Origin: JBEBXQ01 sp040391535
GTDB lineage: Bacteria > Bacteroidota > Bacteroidia > Cytophagales > Spirosomataceae
Assembly: GCA_040391535.1 (NCBI GenBank)
Contig: JBEBXQ010000143.1
Coordinates: 1 to 11,844, forward strand
Reading direction: 5' to 3'
Length of the DNA: 11,844 nucleotides
Part shown: piece by piece, positions 1 to 5,602 of the stretch
How the letters are laid out: each line of letters begins with the position of its first letter
Numbering within the stretch: the first letter of the stretch is position 1
Program-made: the position numbers and the translations under genes
Notes under the pieces: model-generated
Databases searched by the model: none
Seen by the model: only the letters and a program-made list of their open reading frames with translations
Told to the model about the DNA's origin: nothing

Positions 1-393
1 TCCCTCTTCACGCATCAGCTTTTTGGTAGCAGAGGAGGGTTTGAGAATAATCTGTTTTCCTGATACTTTATAATCCAGTTCGAGTGGTTCAAAAATCTGA
101 TCTAATGCCGACTCCAGGGTTGCCCCTTTAAACCGGGGTGATATTTTACGGTTACTGTTAATCAGACTTGAACTGTATACGAATTTGACACCGGCTTGTT
201 TTTCAAGTTCCGACAGAACCATCTTAACATCCTGATTATCTGACCGGAATGTTATTTTCTTCTCCAGGACTTTCTGAGCTTCTGAAGGTTTACTCCAGGC
301 CAGTCCGGAAAGGAAAATAATAAATAGAAGCTGTATACCACTGATTCTCATAAAGAACTGCCAGCTGGCATAATTTAGTCTCGTTTTTTTCAT
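1..393 (-). CDS. TonB-dependent outer-membrane receptor with STN domain, N-terminus only (partial)
   Basis: This is the first 131 codons of a gene that runs off the left edge, read on the minus strand from ATG at 393. The protein begins with a basic, then hydrophobic stretch (about residues 15-33) ending near SEAQ at 37-40, which fits a signal peptide. Residues about 47-118 match a secretin/TonB short N-terminal (STN) domain: an ITFRSDNQDVKMVLSEL-like first helix, a GVKFVYSSSLI strand, and an ATLESALDQIF helix followed by a YKVSGKQIIL strand. In Bacteroidota this start is typical of SusC/RagA- or FecA-like receptors that import glycans or siderophores and signal to an anti-sigma factor. It lies 214 nt downstream of the fecR-like gene on the same strand, after the sigma gene, which supports this role. 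Whether it is a SusC-type or a siderophore receptor cannot be told from the part present. An alternative start at Met15 would give a shorter signal peptide. Confidence 0.85.
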   Translation of the reverse strand, partial: MKKTRLNYASWQFFMRISGIQLLFIIFLSGLAWSKPSEAQKVLEKKITFRSDNQDVKMVLSELEKQAGVKFVYSSSLINSNRKISPRFKGATLESALDQIFEPLELDYKVSGKQIILKPSSATKKLMREEG

Positions 394-406
394 ACCTTTG
401 AAAGGT
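394..406. repeat. 13-bp palindrome abutting the receptor start codon
   Basis: ACCTTTGAAAGGT is a perfect dyad of 6-bp arms around one central base, and it touches the ATG of the TonB-dependent receptor (391-393). As RNA it could form only a 4-bp stem with a 5-nt loop, so a protein-binding site is at least as plausible as a leader hairpin. A second odd-centred palindrome, ATTGAGTCAAT, lies at 416-426. No function is known from the sequence. Confidence 0.35.
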
Positions 407-487
407 TTTGTGATTATTGAGTCAATAGTCAAAACACCCCTCGGTAATAGCTGAATACGGATATTCACCAAGGGAAAATCAATTAAG

Positions 488-521
488 GTCAGGGATGGCG
501 CAATCATCTCTGACTTTTTTT
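488..521 (+). terminator. Intrinsic-terminator-like hairpin, antisense to the flanking genes
   Basis: A 10-bp stem is formed by GTCAGGGATG (488-497) and CATCTCTGAC (505-514) around a 7-nt loop, and seven T residues (515-521) follow on the plus strand. One pair is G.U on the plus strand; read on the minus strand the same position is an A/C mismatch and no T-run follows the stem. The signal is therefore oriented for plus-strand transcripts, although both neighbouring genes are on the minus strand and no plus-strand gene lies before it here. It may stop an antisense transcript from the receptor gene or its leader. Confidence 0.55.
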
Positions 522-555
522 AAGAAAAGCGGAATAATCTTACTTCATGTACGAT

Positions 556-590
556 TAGTTTAGGTGAAACAATATAGTTTAGGTAAAACA
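556..590. repeat. Tandem 16-bp direct repeat with internal dyads (possible operator)
   Basis: TAGTTTAGGTGAAACA (556-571) and TAGTTTAGGTAAAACA (575-590) differ at one base and repeat with a 19-bp period. Each copy has an internal dyad, GTTT-N5-AAAC (558-570 and 577-589). The pair lies just past the end of the fecR-like gene and about 165 bp upstream of the receptor start, where a regulator site for the receptor could sit. The binding factor is unknown. Confidence 0.5.
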
Positions 591-607
591 CAGAATGCTG
601 CCTCTGT

Positions 608-1696
608 TCAGGGACAGCCATAACCTTCAATTATGATTTTTGTATCTGCCACATGGTAGCGGGCATTAATAGCTTCACAAATAGCACTGACTGTTTCATA
701 TAATGACTCTCCGGTCAATGATGCCGTAACCAGGCAGGCTCCTATCCGGCTTGCGTCGAATTCGATTTCTACCCCATAAGCTTTTTCAATAGCGTTGAAA
801 ACCTGCTCTGCCGCTACATCATCAAATTCAAGCTCTTCAGGAAGCCCTGGCTTTTTAATAATCAGAGGCCGCGGGACCAGATTTTTTTTGATGGAAACAG
901 TCTTTCTTGAAAACAAAAGCTGCTGATTAGGTGTGACCAGTATCTGTCCTTCATCACTCAGAGGCTCAGTGGTCTTCACTTCCATATTTTTTTGTGTTGA
1001 AACTGCCACTTTCCCTGTTACCACTTCCACCAGGAGTTCGCTCCTGTCCGCAGATTTCAAAATCCAGAAACTCGTTCCCAACACTCTCGTAATCAACTCA
1101 TTGGCATATACTACAAATGGCTTATCAGGATCTTTGGTTACCTCAAAAAAAGCGGTGCCGTCCAGATACACTTCCCTCAGGCTGTTTTTACCAAAATCTG
1201 ATGGATAGCTAATCCTGCTTCCCGGTTCAAGCCTTACCTCACTTCCGTCAGTGAGCATAACCGTTGTAGGTGTTTCTGTACAATTGACAAATTCACGTAA
1301 TTCCTCTTCTGACTCCTCTACCAGGATCTGATATGAATAATCATGCTGATCAGCAACAGACTCCTTCTGATACCAGAACGCAGTCGCCAGCATGACAATA
1401 CAGGCTGCAGCTGCCCATCCATAATATCTGTTGATTTCCAAACGTTTAGGAGATTTGTGCATCTGAATATGCCTGAACATCCTGTTAATCCGCTCTTCAT
1501 CAGGGAAATCCATTTCGGCATTTTCCTGTACCATCAAAAGAATCTCACGTGCGGCTTTAATGGTTTCGAGCTTATCAGGATTTTCCGCCTTATAAGCTTC
1601 CCAATACTGATCTGACTGTTCATCGGGAAAAAATACCCACTCCCTGAAATACAGGTTCCCCGTCAACTCACCAATTTCATGTTGATTATGATCCAT
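608..1696 (-). CDS. FecR-family anti-sigma factor (FecR + DUF4974 domains)
   Basis: A 362-residue inner-membrane regulator that would hold the neighbouring ECF sigma factor inactive and pass on a signal from the TonB-dependent receptor. The cytoplasmic N-terminal part (1-90) precedes one membrane segment at about 92-109 (GWAAAACIVMLATAFW). The periplasmic FecR domain spans about 145-240 and has the family signature YLDGTAFFEVTKDPDKPFVVYA and then VLGTSFWI. A DUF4974 domain, related to the receptor STN fold, follows at about 287-356 (LEFDDVAAEQVFNAIEKAYGV). Length and domain order match the standard Bacteroidota form. The start is ATG at 1694-1696. It lies 160 nt downstream of the sigma gene and 214 nt upstream of the receptor, all on the minus strand. 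The class assignment is firm; the inducing substrate is not visible. Confidence 0.95.
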   Translation of the reverse strand: MDHNQHEIGELTGNLYFREWVFFPDEQSDQYWEAYKAENPDKLETIKAAREILLMVQENAEMDFPDEERINRMFRHIQMHKSPKRLEINRYYGWAAAACIVMLATAFWYQKESVADQHDYSYQILVEESEEELREFVNCTETPTTVMLTDGSEVRLEPGSRISYPSDFGKNSLREVYLDGTAFFEVTKDPDKPFVVYANELITRVLGTSFWILKSADRSELLVEVVTGKVAVSTQKNMEVKTTEPLSDEGQILVTPNQQLLFSRKTVSIKKNLVPRPLIIKKPGLPEELEFDDVAAEQVFNAIEKAYGVEIEFDASRIGACLVTASLTGESLYETVSAICEAINARYHVADTKIIIEGYGCP

Positions 1697-1774
1697 AAAA
1701 TTACAGGTGGAAATATACTGTCTTAACCTAAGCAGTACTTCGCTATATGGACAGAGACAGGAGGCTGTAATTTT
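1697..1774 (-). repeat. 10-bp inverted repeat in the fecR leader
   Basis: AAAATTACAG (1697-1706) and CTGTAATTTT (1765-1774) are exact reverse complements separated by 58 nt. On the minus strand the second arm ends directly against the fecR-like ATG at 1696, so pairing could place the start codon at the foot of a long stem-loop. A 15-bp AT-only palindrome (1794-1808) and a 10-bp palindrome TATCCGGATA (1820-1829) occur in the same 160-nt gap. A regulatory role is inference only, and AT-rich repeats can arise by chance. Confidence 0.35.
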
Positions 1775-1856
1775 AACTCACCTTTTTGAAAAAAAATAAA
1801 ATTTATTTGAATAATCCCATATCCGGATAAGAAAAATACATTCTTACAAGCAAAAA

Positions 1857-2447
1857 TCAGATGAATACCATCAACAGGGGCATCAGAAAGGTGGTGAGCC
1901 GGCGTAGTTTGTCCAATGCTCTCTGAATAAGGTTACGGGCCGACTGTTCATTAATCCCGAGGAGTTCTGATACCTGATTAAATGTGAAATTCTCATAATA
2001 ATAAAGCATAATGGCCTCCGCCTGCCTGGGAGGTAATTGCTTCAGTAATCCTTCTATATTTTCTTTTTCGCTCCTGGCGATTTCTAAAGCAATGATTTCC
2101 TCCTCCAAAGAATAGCTCATAGACAGATCCTTTTCATCTGCGTCTTCCCATTCTTTTAAGGGCATGCTTTTCATTAAATATTCACGGTGAATTTTTCTGC
2201 GAAGCGACCTGAAAAGGTAAAAACGGGCCGTTTCAACATCGCTCAGTTTTTCCCTCATCTGCCATAGGTCTATAAATAAATCCTGAATAGCATCTTCAAC
2301 TATTTCATCTTTACGGATAATCTTCTTGCCATAACTGTACAATACTGACACATATCTTCTGTACAAAATGGCAAATGCTTTTTCGTTACTCCGTTTTAAG
2401 CCTGACCACAGTTGCCTGTCCTCACTATTTTCAGTAAAGTTGTTCAA
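1857..2447 (-). CDS. RNA polymerase ECF sigma factor (Bacteroidota FecI-like)
   Basis: A 196-residue sigma-70 family factor of the extracytoplasmic-function type that directs RNA polymerase to the promoters of its receptor operon. Region 2 spans about residues 24-90 (AFAILYRRYVSVLYSYG, then EIVEDAIQDLFIDLWQ, the -10 recognition part). Region 4 spans about 132-184 (LPPRQAEAIMLYYYENF, then the helix-turn-helix FNQVSELLGINEQSARNLIQ), with no region 1 or 3, as expected of ECF factors. The last 11 residues (about 186-196, TTFLMPLLMVFI) are hydrophobic, an odd tail. No ATG exists in frame before the region 2 core: the reading frame opens just after a TAA about 15 nt upstream, and TTG at 2445-2447 is the best start, though ATT or CTG a few codons upstream is possible. 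The order sigma, FecR, receptor indicates a cell-surface signalling system. Confidence 0.93.
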   Translation of the reverse strand: MNNFTENSEDRQLWSGLKRSNEKAFAILYRRYVSVLYSYGKKIIRKDEIVEDAIQDLFIDLWQMREKLSDVETARFYLFRSLRRKIHREYLMKSMPLKEWEDADEKDLSMSYSLEEEIIALEIARSEKENIEGLLKQLPPRQAEAIMLYYYENFTFNQVSELLGINEQSARNLIQRALDKLRRLTTFLMPLLMVFI

Positions 2448-2698
2448 TAAAATGAGTAGTTAATGTTCCTAAATACGAGTTAGTTCATCAAAAGCTATTA
2501 TTCATAGAATAAACATAACCAAATAAAGGTAAATATAATTGATTTTTCTGATGAAAATTAGTATTTAATAAACAGATGGCAGTCCGTAACTCCGGCAGAG
2601 TGTCTGATATTCCAATTTATAATCTGCAGGGAAAACGATTTAAGAGGCTTTATCCGTTATATTTCCACCAGATCAGAGTGCCTTTGGAGCTGATTTTT

Positions 2699-2725
2699 TT
2701 TGCAAATTTGTTCCTTGTACCTTTG
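2699..2725 (+). promoter_or_regulatory. Bacteroidota-type promoter for the dtxR-like gene
   Basis: The -7 box TACCTTTG (2718-2725) matches the Bacteroidota consensus TAnnTTTG exactly. A TTTG at 2699-2702 can serve as the -33 element, with a 15-nt spacer that is shorter than usual. Transcription would begin near 2732, giving a leader of about 38 nt before ATG 2770. The element overlaps the palindrome TTTGCAAA (2699-2706), which could be a repressor site. Confidence 0.55.
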
Positions 2726-2740
2726 TCTCACTAAAAAAGC

Positions 2741-2758
2741 TTCATCCTTCGGATTGAA
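2741..2758 (+). other. Small leader hairpin upstream of the dtxR-like gene
   Basis: TTCATCC (2741-2747) pairs with GGATTGAA (2751-2758) around a 3-nt TTC loop, giving 7 base pairs with one bulged T. It would lie near the 5' end of the predicted transcript, about 11 nt before the start codon. It has no T-run and is not a terminator. It may affect transcript stability or translation, but it may also be chance. Confidence 0.3.
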
Positions 2759-2769
2759 TAAAATTAACA

Positions 2770-3444
2770 ATGCAGCATTCGTTCACAGAAGAAAATTATC
2801 TGAAAATAATTCACGCACTCTCAGGTACGGAAGGAAAGGAGGTTAATACCAATGCCATTGCCGAAAGTACTTCAACACGTGCGGCTTCTGTCACCGATAT
2901 GCTGAAAAAACTTGCCGAAAAAGGCCTTATTCATTATAAGCGCTACCAGGGGGTTAAACTTACCAGAGAAGGTGAAGAAAAAGCACTTGGAATTATACGC
3001 AGGCACCGCCTGTGGGAGGTTTTTCTGGTGGAAAAGTTAAATCTCGGGTGGGATGAAGTACATGAAATCGCTGAAGATCTGGAACATATCAACTCGAAAC
3101 TGCTGGTAGAGCGGCTGGATGAATTTCTTAATTACCCCAGATTTGACCCACATGGCGACCCCATCCCCGATGCAAAAGGCCGTATGCCGGACTCTTATTC
3201 CCAGAAACTCTCTGAAATCAGAGAAAATGAATCGGGGATCATTACCGGAGTGCTGGAGCATAGCCCGGCATTCCTGCAGTATCTCGACCGCACCGGTTTA
3301 TCGATTGGCAGCAGACTGACTATTCTTGAAATTATTGAATATGATAAATCAATGCTGATCAGAATTAACACCGGAGACGAGCAGTTTATCAGTCATGAAG
3401 TATCCAGAAATATATTGGTTCAATTAAATACCGCAACTCCCTGA
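2770..3444 (+). CDS. Metal-dependent transcriptional repressor, DtxR/MntR family with C-terminal FeoA-like domain
   Basis: A 224-residue cytosolic repressor that binds DNA when loaded with Mn(II) or Fe(II). A winged helix-turn-helix covers residues about 5-65 (TNAIAESTSTRAASVTDMLK, wing YKRYQGVKLT). The dimerisation and metal domain follows at about 70-140, and an SH3/FeoA-like domain at about 150-220. Metal ligand positions follow DtxR numbering closely: H79, E83, H98, E105 and H106 are present. Position 102 is Glu, as in MntR, where DtxR has Cys, which suggests manganese or mixed Mn/Fe sensing (inference). The residue equivalent to DtxR Met10 / MntR Asp8 is Asn9. The HGDPIP motif at 128-133 is typical of the family. 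The stop codon shares its last base with the ATG of the next gene. No metal transporter gene lies nearby, so its regulon cannot be read from context. Confidence 0.92.
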   Translation: MQHSFTEENYLKIIHALSGTEGKEVNTNAIAESTSTRAASVTDMLKKLAEKGLIHYKRYQGVKLTREGEEKALGIIRRHRLWEVFLVEKLNLGWDEVHEIAEDLEHINSKLLVERLDEFLNYPRFDPHGDPIPDAKGRMPDSYSQKLSEIRENESGIITGVLEHSPAFLQYLDRTGLSIGSRLTILEIIEYDKSMLIRINTGDEQFISHEVSRNILVQLNTATP

Positions 3445-4526
3445 TGAGATTCAAGATCCTGGACCGATATCTGTTAAAGAATTTTCTGATTACCTATCTA
3501 TTCGTCGCTCTGATGATCGTGCTGATCATTTGCGTGGTCGATTATACGGAAAAAGTGGATGATTTCATTAAACGGCAGGCCCCCACGAGGGCTATTTTTC
3601 TGGATTATTACATCAATCTGGTTCCTTACTGGGCTAATTACATAAGTCCGCTTATGGTATTTATCGGTACCGTTTTTTTTACTTCAAGGATAGCCGCCCG
3701 GACAGAGATCGTCGCTATGCTGAGTACAGGCATCAGTTTCGGCCGGATCATGTTCCCATACTTTCTGGGAGGTGCTGTCATCGCCCTGTATACTTTTGCC
3801 ATGGTGGGATGGATTTTACCCAAAGCGAATAAGAAGCGAAACGCTTTTGAAATCAAATATACCAAAGACGAGTTTTATTTTGATGGCCGGAATGTTCATC
3901 TGAAAATCGCCCCCGAAACCTACGCCTATCTGGAAAGCTATAACAATGTAACCAAAACCGGCAACAGGTTCACACTGGAAATGATTGAGGGGACCACGCT
4001 GAAGCAAAAGCTTTCCGCTGATAAAATCGTATGGGAACCCGAGAAAGAGAAATGGTCTATCAGGAATTATTATATCAGAACCATCAATGACCAGGGTGAA
4101 ACCATTACGACGGGTACTGAGATTGATACTACTATAAACCTGACCCCCCGCGATTTTGAAAGTCAGTACAAAGTGTTTGAAACCTTTACGTTACCTGAAC
4201 TGGAAAACCATATAGAATTACTCAAAAGCCGCGGGTCCGACGGACTGGAGGTCTTTCTCATTGAGAAATACACGCGCTTTACCCAGCCATTTGCCATTTT
4301 CATTCTTACGGCCATAGGAGTCATTGTATCCGCCCGGAAAAGCCGGCGTGGCGTAGGGTGGCCCATTGCCATGGGATTTTTGCTGGCCTTTGTCTATATC
4401 CTGTTTTTTCTCGTTTCGAAAGGGATTGCCGAAGCCGGAAATATCAATACATTGTTTGCTGTATGGCTCCCGAATATCGTTTTCAGTGTAATCGGAATCG
4501 TATTGTATAAAACATTGCCCAGATAA
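3444..4526 (+). CDS. LptF/LptG-family permease (YjgP/YjgQ), lipopolysaccharide export
   Basis: A 360-residue inner-membrane subunit of the Lpt ABC transporter, which lifts lipopolysaccharide from the inner membrane and passes it to the periplasmic bridge. The topology is the family's: three membrane segments (about 13-33, 64-84, 98-125), a periplasmic beta-jellyroll domain (about 130-270), then three more membrane segments (about 281-297, 305-328, 335-356). The N-terminal KILDRYLLKNFLITYLF resembles the coupling helix and first membrane segment of LptF/G. ATG at 3444 overlaps the upstream TGA by one base (TGATG), so its translation is probably coupled to the DtxR-like repressor. LptF and LptG cannot be distinguished by eye; in Bacteroidota the two genes are often unlinked. 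The next gene starts 125 nt later and may have its own promoter. Confidence 0.93.
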   Translation: MRFKILDRYLLKNFLITYLFVALMIVLIICVVDYTEKVDDFIKRQAPTRAIFLDYYINLVPYWANYISPLMVFIGTVFFTSRIAARTEIVAMLSTGISFGRIMFPYFLGGAVIALYTFAMVGWILPKANKKRNAFEIKYTKDEFYFDGRNVHLKIAPETYAYLESYNNVTKTGNRFTLEMIEGTTLKQKLSADKIVWEPEKEKWSIRNYYIRTINDQGETITTGTEIDTTINLTPRDFESQYKVFETFTLPELENHIELLKSRGSDGLEVFLIEKYTRFTQPFAIFILTAIGVIVSARKSRRGVGWPIAMGFLLAFVYILFFLVSKGIAEAGNINTLFAVWLPNIVFSVIGIVLYKTLPR

Positions 4527-4574
4527 GAACGATCATATCCCTAAACAATATAAGGGTAACAAAAGAGTTAAAAC

Positions 4575-4605
4575 CTTTAATTCTTTGCAATTACTCTTAT
4601 TTTTG
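4575..4605 (+). promoter_or_regulatory. Candidate promoter for the glycan-modification gene cluster
   Basis: The -7 box TATTTTTG (4598-4605) fits TAnnTTTG. At the favoured 19-nt spacing upstream lies TTTA (4575-4578), one base off the -33 element TTTG; an exact TTTG at 4584-4587 is too close. The predicted start near 4612 gives a leader of about 40 nt ending in a strikingly GC-rich block (4625-4643) before ATG 4652. No terminator was found between the LptF/G stop and this point, so read-through from upstream is also possible. Confidence 0.4.
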
Positions 4606-4651
4606 CTGAATAAATAATTACTTCGCGAGGCGCGCGTCATCGCCACTGAGT

Positions 4652-5602
4652 ATGAAATTACCACACCTTTTACTGGTTGTTCCCTGTTATAATGAAGAAG
4701 CCGTTCTGGAAGACTCTTACCAAAAACTGATTACCTTTTACGAGCAGATCAAACAAAATGCGCTGATTTCACCGGATAGCAAAATATGCCTTGTTGACGA
4801 TGGCAGCCGTGACAAGACGTGGTCTATTATTAACGCCCTCTCTCTGAAAGACAATACGGTTCTGGGTATAAAACTCTCCCGTAATTTTGGCCACCAAAGT
4901 GCTATTATGGCAGGATTAGATCATTTCCGTCATGATTTTGATTGCTTTATCACTATTGATGCTGATTTACAGGATGATGTGAATGCGATCACCGGAATGA
5001 TTGAAAAATACAAGGAAGGGGCTTCAGTGGTATACGGTGTCCGCGACGACCGCAGCTCAGACAGCTGGTTTAAAAGAGTGACGGCCGAAGGCTTTTACAG
5101 CATCATGCAGAAAATGGGTGTACCGGTTATCTTTAATCATGCCGATTTCAGGTTAATGGATCGCCGGATATTACAGGAACTTCAGAGTTTTAAGGAGATT
5201 AACCTTTTTATCCGTGGGGTTATTCCGCTGGTGGGCTTCAAAAATGATAAAGTTTTTTATAAAAGACTGGAAAGAACTGCCGGAGAAACCAAATACCCTG
5301 TGCGCAAAATGCTCCTTTTTGCCTGGAACGGGATTACTTCTTTTTCCAATTTCCCGATGCGGCTGGTATTATACGGAGGCGCCATCACATTTTTCATTTC
5401 AATTCTGGTCAGTATCTATATTATCTTCTCCTTCTTATTTGGCTATACCGCACCAGGGTGGTCGTCAACGCTGCTCATTATCTCTGTTTTCAGCGGATTC
5501 AATATGATTGCTCTCGGATTGATCGGTGAATATGTCGGAAAAATATATGAAGAAGTAAAGGGTCGTCCCCGTTATATAATTGAAACTACTACCAATGAAT
5601 AA
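4652..5602 (+). CDS. GtrB/DPM1-like polyprenyl-phosphate glycosyltransferase (GT2), copy 1
   Basis: A 316-residue family 2 glycosyltransferase expected to move a sugar from a nucleotide donor onto undecaprenyl phosphate at the cytoplasmic face. The GT-A catalytic domain has VVPCYNEE at 9-16, VDDGSRDKT at 48-56, SRNFGHQSAIMAGLD at 76-90, the metal-binding DADLQD at 103-108, and NHADFRLMDR at 162-171. The juxtamembrane motif RTAGETKYPVRKM (208-220) and two C-terminal membrane segments (about 238-260 and 270-295) place it with GtrB/dolichol-phosphate glycosyltransferases rather than soluble GT2 enzymes. The ending GLIGEYVGKIYEEVKGRPRYII is also typical of this group. The sugar cannot be told from sequence. 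It overlaps the next gene by 8 nt, so the polyprenyl-linked sugar is probably the donor for that protein. Confidence 0.93.
   Translation: MKLPHLLLVVPCYNEEAVLEDSYQKLITFYEQIKQNALISPDSKICLVDDGSRDKTWSIINALSLKDNTVLGIKLSRNFGHQSAIMAGLDHFRHDFDCFITIDADLQDDVNAITGMIEKYKEGASVVYGVRDDRSSDSWFKRVTAEGFYSIMQKMGVPVIFNHADFRLMDRRILQELQSFKEINLFIRGVIPLVGFKNDKVFYKRLERTAGETKYPVRKMLLFAWNGITSFSNFPMRLVLYGGAITFFISILVSIYIIFSFLFGYTAPGWSSTLLIISVFSGFNMIALGLIGEYVGKIYEEVKGRPRYIIETTTNE

Larger units (their letters stand above)
2448..2769. other. 322-bp divergent intergenic region between sigma factor and DtxR genes
   Basis: This stretch separates the minus-strand sigma gene from the plus-strand DtxR-like gene and must hold promoters for both. 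The half next to the sigma gene is very AT-rich (about 2460-2570). A plus-strand promoter and a leader hairpin can be made out at 2699-2758. For the sigma gene only a loose candidate is visible on the minus strand: TTTG at 2523-2520 and TAGCTTTTG at 2497-2489, which has one base too many in the -7 box and a 22-nt spacer. A 52-codon open frame (2576-2734) lies on the plus strand but has no supporting features and its end covers the promoter. Nothing else recognisable is present. Confidence 0.6.

Noticed and set aside
933..1208. A 91-codon plus-strand open frame inside the fecR-like gene.
   Set aside because: It lies wholly antisense to a clearly coding FecR domain and has no domain of its own. 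The same holds for other antisense frames at 3638-3865, 4163-4372, 6251-6484 and 9905-10126.
1789..1808. AT-only palindrome AAATAAA-A-TTTATTT followed on the minus strand by T residues, a possible terminator after the sigma gene.
   Set aside because: The stem has no G or C pair and would be unstable, and the run is part of general AT-richness. It would also cut off fecR from the sigma gene.
2576..2734. A 52-codon plus-strand open frame in the sigma-dtxR intergenic region, with a basic first half and hydrophobic end (FFANLFLVPL).
   Set aside because: No recognisable family or start signal, and its 3' end covers the dtxR promoter box. A frame of this size is expected by chance. Conservation in relatives would change this.
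4530..4555. Possible terminator after the LptF/G gene (CCCT...AGGG).
   Set aside because: Only a 4-bp stem with a large AT-rich loop and no T-run.
5580..5594. Upstream TTG start for the DUF6056-like protein.
   Set aside because: It would lengthen the overlap with GtrB1 to 23 nt for five unremarkable residues; ATG 5595 gives the usual short overlap.
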